A stretch of DNA of 64,000 nt, taken from positions 1 to 64,000 of the forward strand of contig NZ_JABKDD010000016.1 of assembly GCF_013623905.1 (NCBI RefSeq), in the 5' to 3' direction. The translations under genes were made by a program, and so were the position numbers. The stretch's first letter is position 1; the number at the start of each line of letters is the position of its first letter. The notes beneath the pieces are model-generated. The model had not been told where the DNA came from and searched no databases. It saw nothing but the letters and a program-made list of their open reading frames with translations. Source of the DNA: Brevibacterium sediminis. Lineage in GTDB: Bacteria > Actinomycetota > Actinomycetes > Actinomycetales > Brevibacteriaceae. This document shows, piece after piece, positions 8,876 through 18,122 of this stretch.

Positions 8876-9733
8876 ATGGAGAGCACAACGGACACTCTCG
8901 CCGAGGACACCGACATCGACGCGCCAGCGGTCGCGCTGCACGGTTGGTCGCTGTCCGGCAAACAGGGCGATGTGTTCACCGATATCGACCTCGAGGTGCC
9001 GACCGGTGCCATCGCTGTCGTCCGTGGTCCCGCCGGCAGCGGGAAGACCTCTCTCCTCCTGTCCTTGGCTGGAAGGATGCGGGTCTCCGCGGGGGAGGGC
9101 CGCCTCGGCGATACCGATATCCGCAAGCAGGCCCGCAACGTGCGCGGGCAGGTTGCGGTCGGACATATCGGCGGGCTGACGGACCTTGAGGACGATTTCA
9201 CGGTTGCGCAGCACGTCGCCGAACGACAGATCATGCTCCAGCCCTGGTACAAGCCGTGGGCGTCGAAATCGACCCTGCGTGAGGTCATCGGTCTCATCCG
9301 GGACACCTTCACCACGGCTACGGAGATCATTGACGAACTCCCGCCGGGGACGTTCTCGAAGCAGGACGCCCAGCGCGCGGACTTCCTCATCGACGATGAC
9401 GGAGAGGTATTCGTCTCCGAGCTGAGTGAGCTGCAGAAATTCTTCCTCGAATTCGGGCTGGCGAGCCTCAGCCGCCCACCCGTCGTCGTCATCGACAACA
9501 TCGACTACCTGCGCGAATCCGCCGACCGAGCCCGTGCTTGGGCCGGGATCCTCATCTACCAGCAGCTGCGCAGATCACGGGATCCCGAGAACCCGCTCAC
9601 GGTCATCGTCTCCTGCGAGGACTCGAGCGAACTCGACATCGCCACCAGATCGCTCGGCTTCCGCGCGGAGCCGTCGCTGGTCGAACTCGAACTGCCGCCC
9701 CACCCTCCCGCTCATCGCGGGTCCAAACACTGA
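8876..9733 (+). CDS. ABC-like P-loop protein with degenerate ATPase motifs
   Basis: A 285-residue protein built like an ABC ATPase. GPAGSGKT (Walker A) lies near residue 52. The signature region reads LSELQKF in place of LSGGQ, and the Walker B strand is PVVVIDNID, with Asn where the catalytic Glu is expected, so hydrolysis is probably weak or absent. Start: the ATG at 8876 has GGGAG eight bases upstream, better than the TTG at 8861 or the ATG at 8870. The YhgE/Pip gene follows 40 bp later and the two probably work together at the membrane. I cannot name a function. Confidence 0.75.
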   Translation: MESTTDTLAEDTDIDAPAVALHGWSLSGKQGDVFTDIDLEVPTGAIAVVRGPAGSGKTSLLLSLAGRMRVSAGEGRLGDTDIRKQARNVRGQVAVGHIGGLTDLEDDFTVAQHVAERQIMLQPWYKPWASKSTLREVIGLIRDTFTTATEIIDELPPGTFSKQDAQRADFLIDDDGEVFVSELSELQKFFLEFGLASLSRPPVVVIDNIDYLRESADRARAWAGILIYQQLRRSRDPENPLTVIVSCEDSSELDIATRSLGFRAEPSLVELELPPHPPAHRGSKH

Positions 9734-9773
9734 ACTGCCTGCCCCACGTATACGAATCCGAGGAGATTCCCGA

Positions 9774-11951
9774 ATGTTCTCCCTGCCCTGGTTAGAACTC
9801 TCACGATTCAAACGCCACACGATCACGCGCTTGGCGATGATCGTCATCATCGTCATCCCGTCGATCTACGGCGGGCTGTACCTGGCCTCGAACTGGAACC
9901 CGACCGAGCACCTCGACAAGCTGCAGGCGGCAATCGTCAACGAGGATACCGGCGCGGAGAAGCCCGACTCGGACGGAGAGAAGCTCAACGCCGGTCAGGA
10001 GCTCGTCGACGAGATCACGCCGAAGGGCGAAGGCGGATTCGACTGGCAGGAGACCAGCCAAGAGGAAGCCGACGAGGGACTGGCCGAAGGGAAATACTTC
10101 GCGGTCCTCGAGATCCCCTCGGACTTCTCCGAGATGCTCGTGTCGACCGGAGGTGACGATCCGCAGCAGGCAGGGCTGCGGCTGCGCACCGACGACGCCC
10201 ACAACTTCATCGTCGGACAGGTGGCCGGGACCATCCTCTCCGAGATCAAGGGCGGACTGAGCAAGACGACGACCGCCGAGTACGTCAACCAGGTCTATCT
10301 CGGATTCAACGACATCCATTCGGAGACGGAGAAAGCTGCAAACGGTGCGTCCGACCTGCACGACGGAGCAGGCCAACTCCACGACGGCACCGGAGAGCTC
10401 GTGGACGGGACGACGAAGCTCGACAAAGGAATCGGAACGCTGCAGACCGGGCTCATCGACCTCGATAAGGGTGCGGGCGAGCTGAAGAAGGGCAGCGGCG
10501 ACCTCGCCGACGGGGCCGATACCCTGGCGAAATCCACCACCGAAGCGAAGAACGGCTCGAAGAAACTCGCCGACGGTGCCGGGCAGGTCGCCGACGGCAC
10601 CTCAGAGCTGCGAGATACCGCCGATGAGGCGACGAAGAAAGCCGAGGACGTCAAACGCAAGGCCGATGACGTCGTCGACGGAGCGCGACCGAAGCTCGAG
10701 CGCGCCGAAGGGGACTTCGACGACGCCCGCACCACCGTGCGCGGGGACATGGACGACCGGATCAAGCAGCTGCAGGAGGACTATCCGGACGACCCGAACG
10801 TCAAGAAACTCGCCGAGGATGCCAACGGCCTCGGCGAGGACCTCGATTCCGCACACCAGCGCGCCTCCGATGCCAAAGATGAAGCCAAGAGCCTCGAGGA
10901 CAAGCTGACCGACGCGGTCGACGGCGTGATGGACAAGATCCGCACGGCCGATAAGAAGATCGGTCAGCTCGACGACGGAGCGCAGAAGGTCGCGACCGGT
11001 GCCGATGACCTCCACTCCGGACTGATCAAGCTCGACGCCGGAGCGGGCAAGCTCGCCAAGGGTGCCGGTGACCTGCATGACGGGGCCGTCCAGCTCAAGG
11101 ACGGCACGGCGAAGGCCAAGGACGGAGCCGGTGATCTCAAGGACGGATCGGAGCAGCTCGTCGACGGGTCAACCGAACTCGATAAGGGTGCGGGCAAGCT
11201 TGATGACGGCTCCGGAGAACTCGCCGACGGGTTGGAGAAAGGACTCGAACAGATCCCGACCTACGACAAGAAGGACCGGGAGAACCGTTCGGATGTCGTG
11301 GCGGTTCCCGTCGATGCAGACAAGGTCAAGGACAACGCCGTCGATGCCTATGGCGAAGGACTGTCTGCGTTCTTCGTCTCCCTGGCTCTGTGGATCGGCG
11401 GAATGATCACCTACATGGTGCTCAACGCCATCCCATACCGAGCACTGTTCTCATCGGCCACCTCGTCGCGCATCGCATGGGCCGGCTACGTTCCCGGGCT
11501 GCTGTTCGGCATCGCCCAAGTCGCGGTCCTCTATGCGATCCTCGCCTTCACCTTGGACTTCTCGGCCGGTTCGTGGTTGTGGACGCTGCTGTTCTCGATG
11601 CTCGTGGCGGCCTGTTTCCACTCCGTGCACCAATTGTGTGTCGCGGCCTTGGGTGGTGTCGGCAGGCTGATTGCCCTGGTTCTGCTGATGCTGCAGATCG
11701 CATCGGCAGGCGGAACCTATCCGGTGGAGACGGCGCCGAAGATCTTCCAGATCATCTCGCCGTTCCTGCCGATGACGCACGCGGTCAGCGGTCTGCGCAC
11801 ACTGGTTGCCGGTGGTGACATGTTCATCGCCGCGCAGGCGGCAGTGGTGCTGCTGCTGATGACTGCAATCTGTCTGGTCGCCACAACCGTGGTCTGCAGC
11901 CGCAAGCGTATGGTCACGCTCACTCAGCTCCACCCGAGTCTGCAGCTGTAG
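9774..11951 (+). CDS. YhgE/Pip-family membrane protein
   Basis: A 725-residue protein: one membrane segment near residues 18-36, a long extracytoplasmic region of about 490 residues, then five or six membrane segments from residue 525. The middle carries many copies of a short LxDGAxxLxxG heptad-type repeat, split by a charged coiled-coil around residues 285-400. This is the architecture of the YhgE/Pip (phage infection protein) family, related to type VII secretion accessory proteins and ABC-2 permeases. AGGAG precedes the ATG. The start is set by that site and by the loss of similarity upstream. Function in this organism is unknown. Confidence 0.88.
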   Translation: MFSLPWLELSRFKRHTITRLAMIVIIVIPSIYGGLYLASNWNPTEHLDKLQAAIVNEDTGAEKPDSDGEKLNAGQELVDEITPKGEGGFDWQETSQEEADEGLAEGKYFAVLEIPSDFSEMLVSTGGDDPQQAGLRLRTDDAHNFIVGQVAGTILSEIKGGLSKTTTAEYVNQVYLGFNDIHSETEKAANGASDLHDGAGQLHDGTGELVDGTTKLDKGIGTLQTGLIDLDKGAGELKKGSGDLADGADTLAKSTTEAKNGSKKLADGAGQVADGTSELRDTADEATKKAEDVKRKADDVVDGARPKLERAEGDFDDARTTVRGDMDDRIKQLQEDYPDDPNVKKLAEDANGLGEDLDSAHQRASDAKDEAKSLEDKLTDAVDGVMDKIRTADKKIGQLDDGAQKVATGADDLHSGLIKLDAGAGKLAKGAGDLHDGAVQLKDGTAKAKDGAGDLKDGSEQLVDGSTELDKGAGKLDDGSGELADGLEKGLEQIPTYDKKDRENRSDVVAVPVDADKVKDNAVDAYGEGLSAFFVSLALWIGGMITYMVLNAIPYRALFSSATSSRIAWAGYVPGLLFGIAQVAVLYAILAFTLDFSAGSWLWTLLFSMLVAACFHSVHQLCVAALGGVGRLIALVLLMLQIASAGGTYPVETAPKIFQIISPFLPMTHAVSGLRTLVAGGDMFIAAQAAVVLLLMTAICLVATTVVCSRKRMVTLTQLHPSLQL

Positions 11952-12100
11952 GCCGGGCCGGTTGCAGGGTCGTGCCTTGGGGTGCGGGCTGCAGAGTTGT
12001 TGCGGGACACGGGGCTGCTGCGGACTTACAGGCCTGATCGCAGCGCGGGCGTCGCAGCGCGGGCGTGGCCCGTTGCGGATGCCAGACGCTGTCGGCGCAT

Positions 12101-12158
12101 TTGTTTGGTCGATCCACGGTGTTTTCGCTGGGCGAAACGCCGTGGATCGACCAAACAA
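12101..12158. terminator. Large bidirectional hairpin between convergent genes
   Basis: Arms 12101-12128 and 12132-12158 pair almost perfectly, with one mismatch and one bulged T, around a 3-nt loop. It separates the YhgE gene and the minus-strand AAA ATPase gene. I see nothing else in 11952-12290. Confidence 0.7.
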
Positions 12159-12290
12159 TCCAGCGAAATCCAGTCGGGAGGTGATCAAGCAACCATCGCC
12201 GAGGTGTTTGGGGGTCTCCAGGGTGCAAACGGCGCGTGTCAGCAGAGTAAGGAGTGGGTCGCCTCTGGCGTTGCGGGCGTAGGCGGCGCC

Positions 12291-13040
12291 TCAGTCTTCG
12301 AGGTAGCGCAGGTATCGCTGCGGGTCGTGGAGGAAACGGCGCCAGTGATCGACCATGTCGAGGTCCTCCCACGCGGATTCGCGCAGTCCCCAGTCGCCGA
12401 CCTCGACGATCTTCGCGTTGTCGGCCCGGGCGAGGACGGGGGAGTGGGTGGCCATGACGGTCTGCAGGCCCTTCCGCTGGCGTTCGCGGATGAGCTGCAG
12501 AAGAGTCAGCGAGGCCGTGAACGACAGCGCGCTCTCCGGCTCGTCAAGGATCCACAGTCCTAGCTCCATGAAACGGCTTGTGAGCATGTCGACGAACATC
12601 TCGCCGTGCGATCGCCGGGCATAATGATGGCCGCGCATCGAGCCGACGCCCATGAGATAGGCCATGTTCTCGTGCATCGTTTCGGCGCGAAGGAAGAATC
12701 CGCTGCGATTCGTTGTCGCTCCGCGCACGATCTGCAGGTGTCCACTCAGCTCGGGAGGCGCCTCCACGTGATCGCGCACCTCCCAATCTGAGCCGCCGCC
12801 GTGCGGGAGGTCAAGAGCCGTGGCGATGGCCTCGATGATGGTCGACTTGCCCGAGCCGTTCTCGCCGACGAAGACGGTCGTCCGATCGAATTCGAAGCCG
12901 GACAGAACGTCGCGAACGGCCGGTAGATCACGCAGCCAGGGACTCAGCTTCGGAGGAGACAGGGCATGCTCGGCCACAGAACGCAGTGGCAGGTCGATGC
13001 GGGGATCCATGTCTGCGACGGTACCGATGGGCACTGACAT
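12291..13040 (-). CDS. AAA family ATPase (ABC-type nucleotide-binding fold)
   Basis: A 249-residue soluble protein with GENGSGKS (Walker A) at residues 59-66, LWILDEPESALS (Walker B and D-loop) near 165 and a MATHSPVL switch histidine near 195. It has no obvious signature LSGGQ and no membrane partner beside it. Such single-domain ATPases resemble the RecF/SMC-like AAA_21 group and are widespread in actinobacteria with no settled role. Start: the ATG at 13040 is used; an internal ATG ten codons later is also possible. It lies 34 bp from the lysE stop and may be cotranscribed with it. Confidence 0.8.
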   Translation of the reverse strand: MSVPIGTVADMDPRIDLPLRSVAEHALSPPKLSPWLRDLPAVRDVLSGFEFDRTTVFVGENGSGKSTIIEAIATALDLPHGGGSDWEVRDHVEAPPELSGHLQIVRGATTNRSGFFLRAETMHENMAYLMGVGSMRGHHYARRSHGEMFVDMLTSRFMELGLWILDEPESALSFTASLTLLQLIRERQRKGLQTVMATHSPVLARADNAKIVEVGDWGLRESAWEDLDMVDHWRRFLHDPQRYLRYLED

Positions 13041-13073
13041 CGGCGACGACGTCGGTCGCCTCGGCGCAACGTC

Positions 13074-13673
13074 CTATCCCAGCGCCAGCCGCGCGGCCAG
13101 CAGCACGAGCACGACGGCGATGATGACATCGAGGACCTGCCAGACTCGCGGCCGCCCCAAGTAACGGGAGAGCCCACGGGCGCCGTAGCCGATGACGAGG
13201 AACCAGCTGATCGAGCCGAGCATTGCCCCGAATGTGAACGGCCACACCCCGTCCGAACCCTGCTGATTCGCGAGATTGCCGAGCATGACGACGGTGTCGA
13301 TGTAGACGCCGGGGTTGAGGAACGTCAGCGCCAGAGTGGTGACGATGATGGACTTGAGAGACCGTTGATGAGTGTCCGCCTTCAGCCCGGTGGCTTCTCG
13401 CGCCGATTTCAGGCTCGTCCACGCGAACCACAGCAGGTAGGCCACGCCCAGCCAGCGCAGGACTTCGAGCGCCCACGGCGCGAGCAGAACGATCGCCCCG
13501 ATCCCCACCGTGCCCGCTGCGATGAGCAGCACGTCGGCGACGATGCAGATGGTGACGACGACGCCGAGGTGCTCGCGCCGGATCCCCTGCCGCAGCAGGA
13601 GTGCGTTCTGCGGGCCGACGGCGATGATGAGGGACCAGCCGGTGAGGAGTCCGGTGACGAGATGAGTGAACAC
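13074..13673 (-). CDS. LysE/ArgO-family amino-acid exporter
   Basis: A 199-residue protein with six hydrophobic segments. GWSLIIAVGPQNALLLRQGIRR is the conserved N-terminal motif of LysE and ArgO, which export lysine and arginine from the cytoplasm; LTFLNPGVYIDTVVMLG is the second conserved block. I chose the GTG at 13673 because family members begin just before this membrane segment. The gene is divergent from a LysG/ArgP-type activator, the classical arrangement in which the activator senses intracellular lysine or arginine. Confidence 0.9.
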   Translation of the reverse strand: MFTHLVTGLLTGWSLIIAVGPQNALLLRQGIRREHLGVVVTICIVADVLLIAAGTVGIGAIVLLAPWALEVLRWLGVAYLLWFAWTSLKSAREATGLKADTHQRSLKSIIVTTLALTFLNPGVYIDTVVMLGNLANQQGSDGVWPFTFGAMLGSISWFLVIGYGARGLSRYLGRPRVWQVLDVIIAVVLVLLAARLALG

Positions 13674-13743
13674 GGACTCAACAGTAGAGACCGATAGTTC
13701 AGAAGAAAAACAACAGAATATGGATCTGATGCACAATTACTTC

Positions 13744-14643
13744 ATGAACATCGATCACGTCAAGGCGCTCGCCGCCGCTGTCGACGAAGGCACCGTCGAA
13801 GGGGCGGCCTTCGTTCTCGGCATCACCGCCTCGGCGGCGAGCCAGCGCATCCGCACACTCGAGTCCCGCCTCGGGCAGGTGCTCATCCGACGAACGAACC
13901 CGATCACCGTCACCGAGGCGGGGCAGGCGATCCTCCGTTATGCTCGGCAGGTTGAGCTGCTCGAGTCCGAGGCGCTCGACCGGCTGCACGGCATCGATGC
14001 CGACTCCCTCGGGCTGGGCGGATCCGGTGACCGGGGTCGTGAGCCCACGGTGCTTCGGGTGGGGGTGAACGCCGATTCGATGGCGACATGGTTTCGCCCG
14101 ATCTTCGCCGAGGCGGCCGGCTGGGACGATGCCGTCGTCCGCATCGAGATGGTCGATCAGGACAAGGCGCTGCCGCTCTTGGCCTCGGGAGAAGTGCTCG
14201 GCACGATCACCTCGACCGCGACCGGCGGGTACGGGACGTCGGTCGCCGAGCTCGGGACGATGCGCTACACCGCCGTGGCCGAACGCTTCCTGTTCGATCG
14301 GCATTCCACCGGCACCGAGGCGGATCTGACCAGACTGCCGATGGTGAATTTCGGACAGGACGACGATCTGCAGTTCGAGTTCCTCAGGCGCTGCGGAGTC
14401 GAGGGCCGGCCCCCGATGTCGGTCGTGCCGGGCTCAGCGGAGTTCGCGGCCGCCGTGGAGGCAGGCCTCGGGTGGGGGATGGTGCCGGTTATGCAGCTCG
14501 ACGGTCTCGAAGCCGACCTCGTCGAGATCGGCGCGGAGCCGCATATCGACGTGCCGCTGTACTGGCACCACTGGACTCTGGCCTCGGACAAGCTCTCCCG
14601 ACTGACCGACGCACTGCGTCGCGCGGCCGCCGTCATGCGGTGA
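13744..14643 (+). CDS. LysG/ArgP-type LysR-family regulator
   Basis: A 299-residue LysR-type protein. The helix-turn-helix covers about residues 1-60 (HVKALAAAVDEGTVEGAAFVLGITASAASQ...), and the rest is the effector-binding domain. The short first helix and the ITASAASQRI recognition helix are typical of LysG/ArgP. It is divergent from the lysE gene with about 70 bp between the starts, so it probably activates that exporter when basic amino acids accumulate. Start: 13744 matches the family N-terminus; ATGs at 13720 and 13729 are possible and no clear Shine-Dalgarno decides between them. Confidence 0.87.
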   Translation: MNIDHVKALAAAVDEGTVEGAAFVLGITASAASQRIRTLESRLGQVLIRRTNPITVTEAGQAILRYARQVELLESEALDRLHGIDADSLGLGGSGDRGREPTVLRVGVNADSMATWFRPIFAEAAGWDDAVVRIEMVDQDKALPLLASGEVLGTITSTATGGYGTSVAELGTMRYTAVAERFLFDRHSTGTEADLTRLPMVNFGQDDDLQFEFLRRCGVEGRPPMSVVPGSAEFAAAVEAGLGWGMVPVMQLDGLEADLVEIGAEPHIDVPLYWHHWTLASDKLSRLTDALRRAAAVMR

Positions 14644-14680
14644 TTCGGGGGCGGAGCTGAACTGCCCTCTGTTGATCCGC

Positions 14681-15265
14681 TCAGGAGCTGAGGAGCTTGC
14701 TGATCGTCCACTTGACCTGCTCATGTGCGGCGTCGACGGTCATGGTCTCGGGAGAGATGATCGAGTGCAGGGCGATGCCGTCGACGGTGGTGAAGAGTGC
14801 TGTGGCGGTCGGCGCCACCTCAGTCGGGTCGAGATGCCCCTCCTCGGCGAGCAGATTCAGCCAGCGATGCAGGCTGTCATAGGTGACACGGTGACCGTGT
14901 TCGAGGAGGCGCCGGGACACTGCCCGCTTCTCCGCTCCAAGGGCATGCAAGTGCATGGAGAACCAGGTTTCGAGCTGCACATCTCGATGCTCATGAGTCG
15001 GCAGGAACTGGGCGCAGCACTCATAGAGCCGGTTGGCCGGGTCGCGGTTCGCATCAGCGATGGAGAAGTCCTTGACGACGGTGTCGATGGAGCGCCGAGC
15101 GACTGCTTCGTGGAGGTCTGCCTGGGTGGGGAAGTAGTGGCGCAGAGTCGATGGTCCGACCCCTGCTTCCTTGGCCACGGCGCGCACACTGAGGTTCGCA
15201 TGCCCAGGCTGCGACCCCTCAGCCAGGCGAATGGCTGCGGCGACGATTTCATCTCGCTTCGACAA
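14681..15265 (-). CDS. TetR-family transcriptional regulator
   Basis: A 194-residue regulator starting at a TTG preceded by GAGGAG. The TetR helix-turn-helix is at residues 8-48 (LSVRAVAKEAGVGPSTLRHYFPTQADL). The C-terminal ligand domain is variable. The gene is divergent from a small membrane exporter, and a perfect palindrome at 15311-15325 lies between them, so it most likely represses itself and that exporter. Confidence 0.88.
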   Translation of the reverse strand: MSKRDEIVAAAIRLAEGSQPGHANLSVRAVAKEAGVGPSTLRHYFPTQADLHEAVARRSIDTVVKDFSIADANRDPANRLYECCAQFLPTHEHRDVQLETWFSMHLHALGAEKRAVSRRLLEHGHRVTYDSLHRWLNLLAEEGHLDPTEVAPTATALFTTVDGIALHSIISPETMTVDAAHEQVKWTISKLLSS

Positions 15266-15310
15266 CCGTGACTCCTCGCTTCATTGACAACGATGCTTTA
15301 ACTCAGTGTA

Positions 15311-15325
15311 TAGTACGTTGTACTA
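15311..15325. promoter_or_regulatory. Probable TetR operator
   Basis: TAGTAC-GTT-GTACTA is a perfect 6-bp inverted repeat with a 3-nt centre, located between the divergent tetR gene and the small exporter gene. The sequence GTACTAGTAC continues the symmetry to 15330. It probably overlaps the exporter promoter. Confidence 0.6.
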
Positions 15326-15413
15326 GTACGGTGTGCCAAGGCGCCGATGCGGCGCGGCAGGAACAGTGTGCTGACCCGACCAGAGGACCCCAACAGAAGA
15401 AGAGAGAGCCCTC

Positions 15414-15887
15414 ATGATCGACAGTCTGCAGGAATTCGCCGGAAACATCCCCGACTGGCTGCAGTGGGCAGGCATTCTGCTCGTCTCGGCCATCCCTTTC
15501 GTCGAGTCGTATTTCGGCGCTGTCATCGGCGTCGCGATCGGACTCCACCCCGTGGTCGCCATCCTCATGGCCATCATCGGCAACGTCATCTCAATGCTCG
15601 CCTTCGTCTATGGGGCCGGTGCCATCCGCGACAAGGCGACGAAGAACAAAGAGGTCGAGGAGAAGCCGAAACGACAGCGGCTCAAGCGCATGTTCGACAA
15701 ATTCGGCGTGCCGGGAGTCTCGCTGCTCGGCCAGACGCTCCTGCCCTCGCAGATCACCTCGTCAGCGATGGTCGGCTTCGGTGCGAACCGCAATGTCGTA
15801 GCCTTCTGGCAGGTCATCTCGATCATCCTCTGGGGCGTCCTCTTCGGAGTGCTCGCCACCCTGGGCATCGAGCTGGCGCTGCGCTGA
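15414..15887 (+). CDS. Putative small multidrug export protein
   Basis: A 157-residue membrane protein with about four hydrophobic segments, similar in layout to the family named putative small multi-drug export proteins (Pfam Sm_multidrug_ex). The motif LLVSAIPFVESYFGAVIGVAIGL at the N-terminus and PGVSLLGQTLLPSQITSSAMVGFG in the second half are characteristic. It is divergent from a TetR gene, which supports a role in efflux. The family name is weakly founded and transport has rarely been shown. Confidence 0.72.
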   Translation: MIDSLQEFAGNIPDWLQWAGILLVSAIPFVESYFGAVIGVAIGLHPVVAILMAIIGNVISMLAFVYGAGAIRDKATKNKEVEEKPKRQRLKRMFDKFGVPGVSLLGQTLLPSQITSSAMVGFGANRNVVAFWQVISIILWGVLFGVLATLGIELALR

Positions 15888-15981
15888 GGAGCCGCAGCAA
15901 AGGCAAAGTGAAGGACATGCTTTGCCCAGGCCAACTGGGGGATGGGCCTGCCGTGTCACACCCTCCACCTAGACTGGCCCC

Positions 15982-18120
15982 ATGACGGAATCCACCCCGA
16001 CATCCCCACCGGTTGCAGGCTCACCCGGCGCCCCTGACGATTTCGCGATCGAGGCGCAGCGGATCCTGGCCGAGCTCACCGCGAACCCGAACGCGCAGTT
16101 CCGCGATGGCCAGCTCGAGTCCATCCGCGACCTCGTGCAGGCGAAGAAACGCGTCCTCGTCGTCCAGCGCACCGGGTGGGGCAAGTCAGCGGTGTACTTC
16201 GTGGCCACTCGGATGCTCCGGGCCTCGGGCACCGGGCCGAGTCTCATCATCTCCCCGCTGCTGGCGCTCATGCGCGACCAGATCGCCGCGGCCGAACGTG
16301 CCGGAGTCCGTGCCGCCAGTCTCAACTCCTCGAACGTCACCGAATGGGATTCCGTGCTCGAGGACCTCAAGGCCGGCAGTCTCGACGTCCTCCTCGTCTC
16401 CCCGGAACGGCTGAACAATCCGCAGTTCCGCGACGAAGTGCTGCCCCAACTGCTGGCCTTCCTCGGACTCATCGTCGTCGACGAAGCCCACTGCATCTCC
16501 GATTGGGGCCACGATTTCCGCCCCGACTACCGCCGCATCGGCCGGATTCTGTCCGAACTGCCACGTGACACCCCGGTACTCGCGACGACGGCGACAGCGA
16601 ACTCCCGCGTCGTCACCGACGTCGCCGAACAGCTCGGCGACGACACCACAGTCGTCCGCGGTGAACTCGCCCGAGATTCCCTGCGCCTCGGCGTCCTCCC
16701 AGGGCTCGACGCCAGCTCCCGCATCGCCTGGCTGGCCTCCCATCTCAACGACTTCACCGGGTCCGGAATCGTCTACACGCTCACCGTCTCCGCTGCCGAG
16801 GACATCACCCGAATGCTGCGCGAACAAGGCCACGAGGTCCGCGCCTATACGGGCCGGACCGATGCCGAAGAACGCGCGGAACTCGAGCAGCAGCTCAAGG
16901 ACAATCGGATCAAGGCGCTGGTGGCCACCTCGGCGCTGGGCATGGGATTCGACAAACCGGACCTCGGATTCGTCATCCACATCGGCGCGCCCTCCTCAGC
17001 CGTGGCTTACTACCAGCAGGTCGGCCGAGCCGGCCGCGCCACAGACTCCGCCGATGTCCTGCTGTTGCCCGGAGCGGAAGACGAACAGATCTGGGAGTAC
17101 TTTGCGACTGCGTCGATGCCCAATCAGGACGATGCGAACGCCGTGCTCGCAGCCCTCGCCGAGGCGGACGGCCCCCTGTCCGTGGCCCGCTTGGAAACTT
17201 TGGTCGGAACCAAACGCTCCCGTCTCAACTTGCTGCTCAAGACCCTCGAAGTCGAAGACGCGGTGTCGAAGGTCAAAGGCGGGTACGTCTCGACCGGGTT
17301 GGGGTGGACGTATGACCGGGAACGCTATGAGAAGGTCGCGGCCGTCCGAGCCGAAGAGGCCCAGGCCATGCTCGATTATGAGGCGACCGGGCAGTGTCGG
17401 ATGGAGTTCCTCATCCGTCAGCTCGACGATCCCGACCCGAAACTCTGCGGCCGCTGCGACAACTGTGCGGGAGTGTGGTTCTCTGCCGAGATCTCCGACG
17501 AACAGCGCCAAGCGGCGGCCGGGAACCTGCACAAGATCGGCCTGCCCATCGAACCGCGCAGTACCTGGCCTAGTGGATTGGCCAACATCGGGGTTCCGCT
17601 CAAGGGTCGGATCCCCGCCGAAGATCTCGCCGAGGAAGGACGCGCCATCGCCCGCCTCTCCGACCTCGGACAGGGGCAGAGCCTGCGATCGTTCCTCGCC
17701 CCCGATGCTCCCGACGCCGAGGTGCCCGGCCAGATCGGCAAATGGTGCCTCGAAGTGCTCGGGCAGTGGGACTGGAACACCCGCCCCGAGGTGGTCGTAT
17801 CGATCCCGAGCAATCGCCGTCCAGTGACGGTGCGGTCTCTGGCCGCGAATCTCGCCGCGGCCGGCCGACTCGTGGACGGCGGGGAACTGCTCCAGGTAGG
17901 CGATCACGGCACCCCTGATGTCAACAGTGCTTTCCGCGTCAAAGACCTCTATGAGGCCTTCGTTGTTCCTCCGGAAGTCGAGGAGGCAGTGGCCGGGAAG
18001 TCAGTGTTGCTGGTCGACGACGAGGTCGTCTCGCGGTGGACGATGACGGTCTGTGCACGATTGCTGCGGCGGGCAGGAGCCACCTCGGTGCTGCCGTTCG
18101 CCCTTGCACTCCGGGCCTGA
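15982..18120 (+). CDS. RecQ-family DNA helicase with phosphoribosyltransferase-like C-terminus
   Basis: A 712-residue superfamily 2 helicase that should unwind DNA 3' to 5' in repair. Walker A appears as QRTGWGKS at residues 63-70, DEAH near 166, the arginine-finger motif QVGRAGR near 340, and four zinc-binding cysteines at about 472-497. After the winged-helix region the last 130 residues are not a standard RecQ HRDC domain; SVLLVDDEVVSRWTMT near 675 resembles the PRPP-binding loop of phosphoribosyltransferases such as ComF. A TAGACT -10 box seven bases before the ATG and no Shine-Dalgarno suggest a leaderless transcript. Confidence 0.88.
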   Translation: MTESTPTSPPVAGSPGAPDDFAIEAQRILAELTANPNAQFRDGQLESIRDLVQAKKRVLVVQRTGWGKSAVYFVATRMLRASGTGPSLIISPLLALMRDQIAAAERAGVRAASLNSSNVTEWDSVLEDLKAGSLDVLLVSPERLNNPQFRDEVLPQLLAFLGLIVVDEAHCISDWGHDFRPDYRRIGRILSELPRDTPVLATTATANSRVVTDVAEQLGDDTTVVRGELARDSLRLGVLPGLDASSRIAWLASHLNDFTGSGIVYTLTVSAAEDITRMLREQGHEVRAYTGRTDAEERAELEQQLKDNRIKALVATSALGMGFDKPDLGFVIHIGAPSSAVAYYQQVGRAGRATDSADVLLLPGAEDEQIWEYFATASMPNQDDANAVLAALAEADGPLSVARLETLVGTKRSRLNLLLKTLEVEDAVSKVKGGYVSTGLGWTYDRERYEKVAAVRAEEAQAMLDYEATGQCRMEFLIRQLDDPDPKLCGRCDNCAGVWFSAEISDEQRQAAAGNLHKIGLPIEPRSTWPSGLANIGVPLKGRIPAEDLAEEGRAIARLSDLGQGQSLRSFLAPDAPDAEVPGQIGKWCLEVLGQWDWNTRPEVVVSIPSNRRPVTVRSLAANLAAAGRLVDGGELLQVGDHGTPDVNSAFRVKDLYEAFVVPPEVEEAVAGKSVLLVDDEVVSRWTMTVCARLLRRAGATSVLPFALALRA

Positions 18121-18122
18121 GG

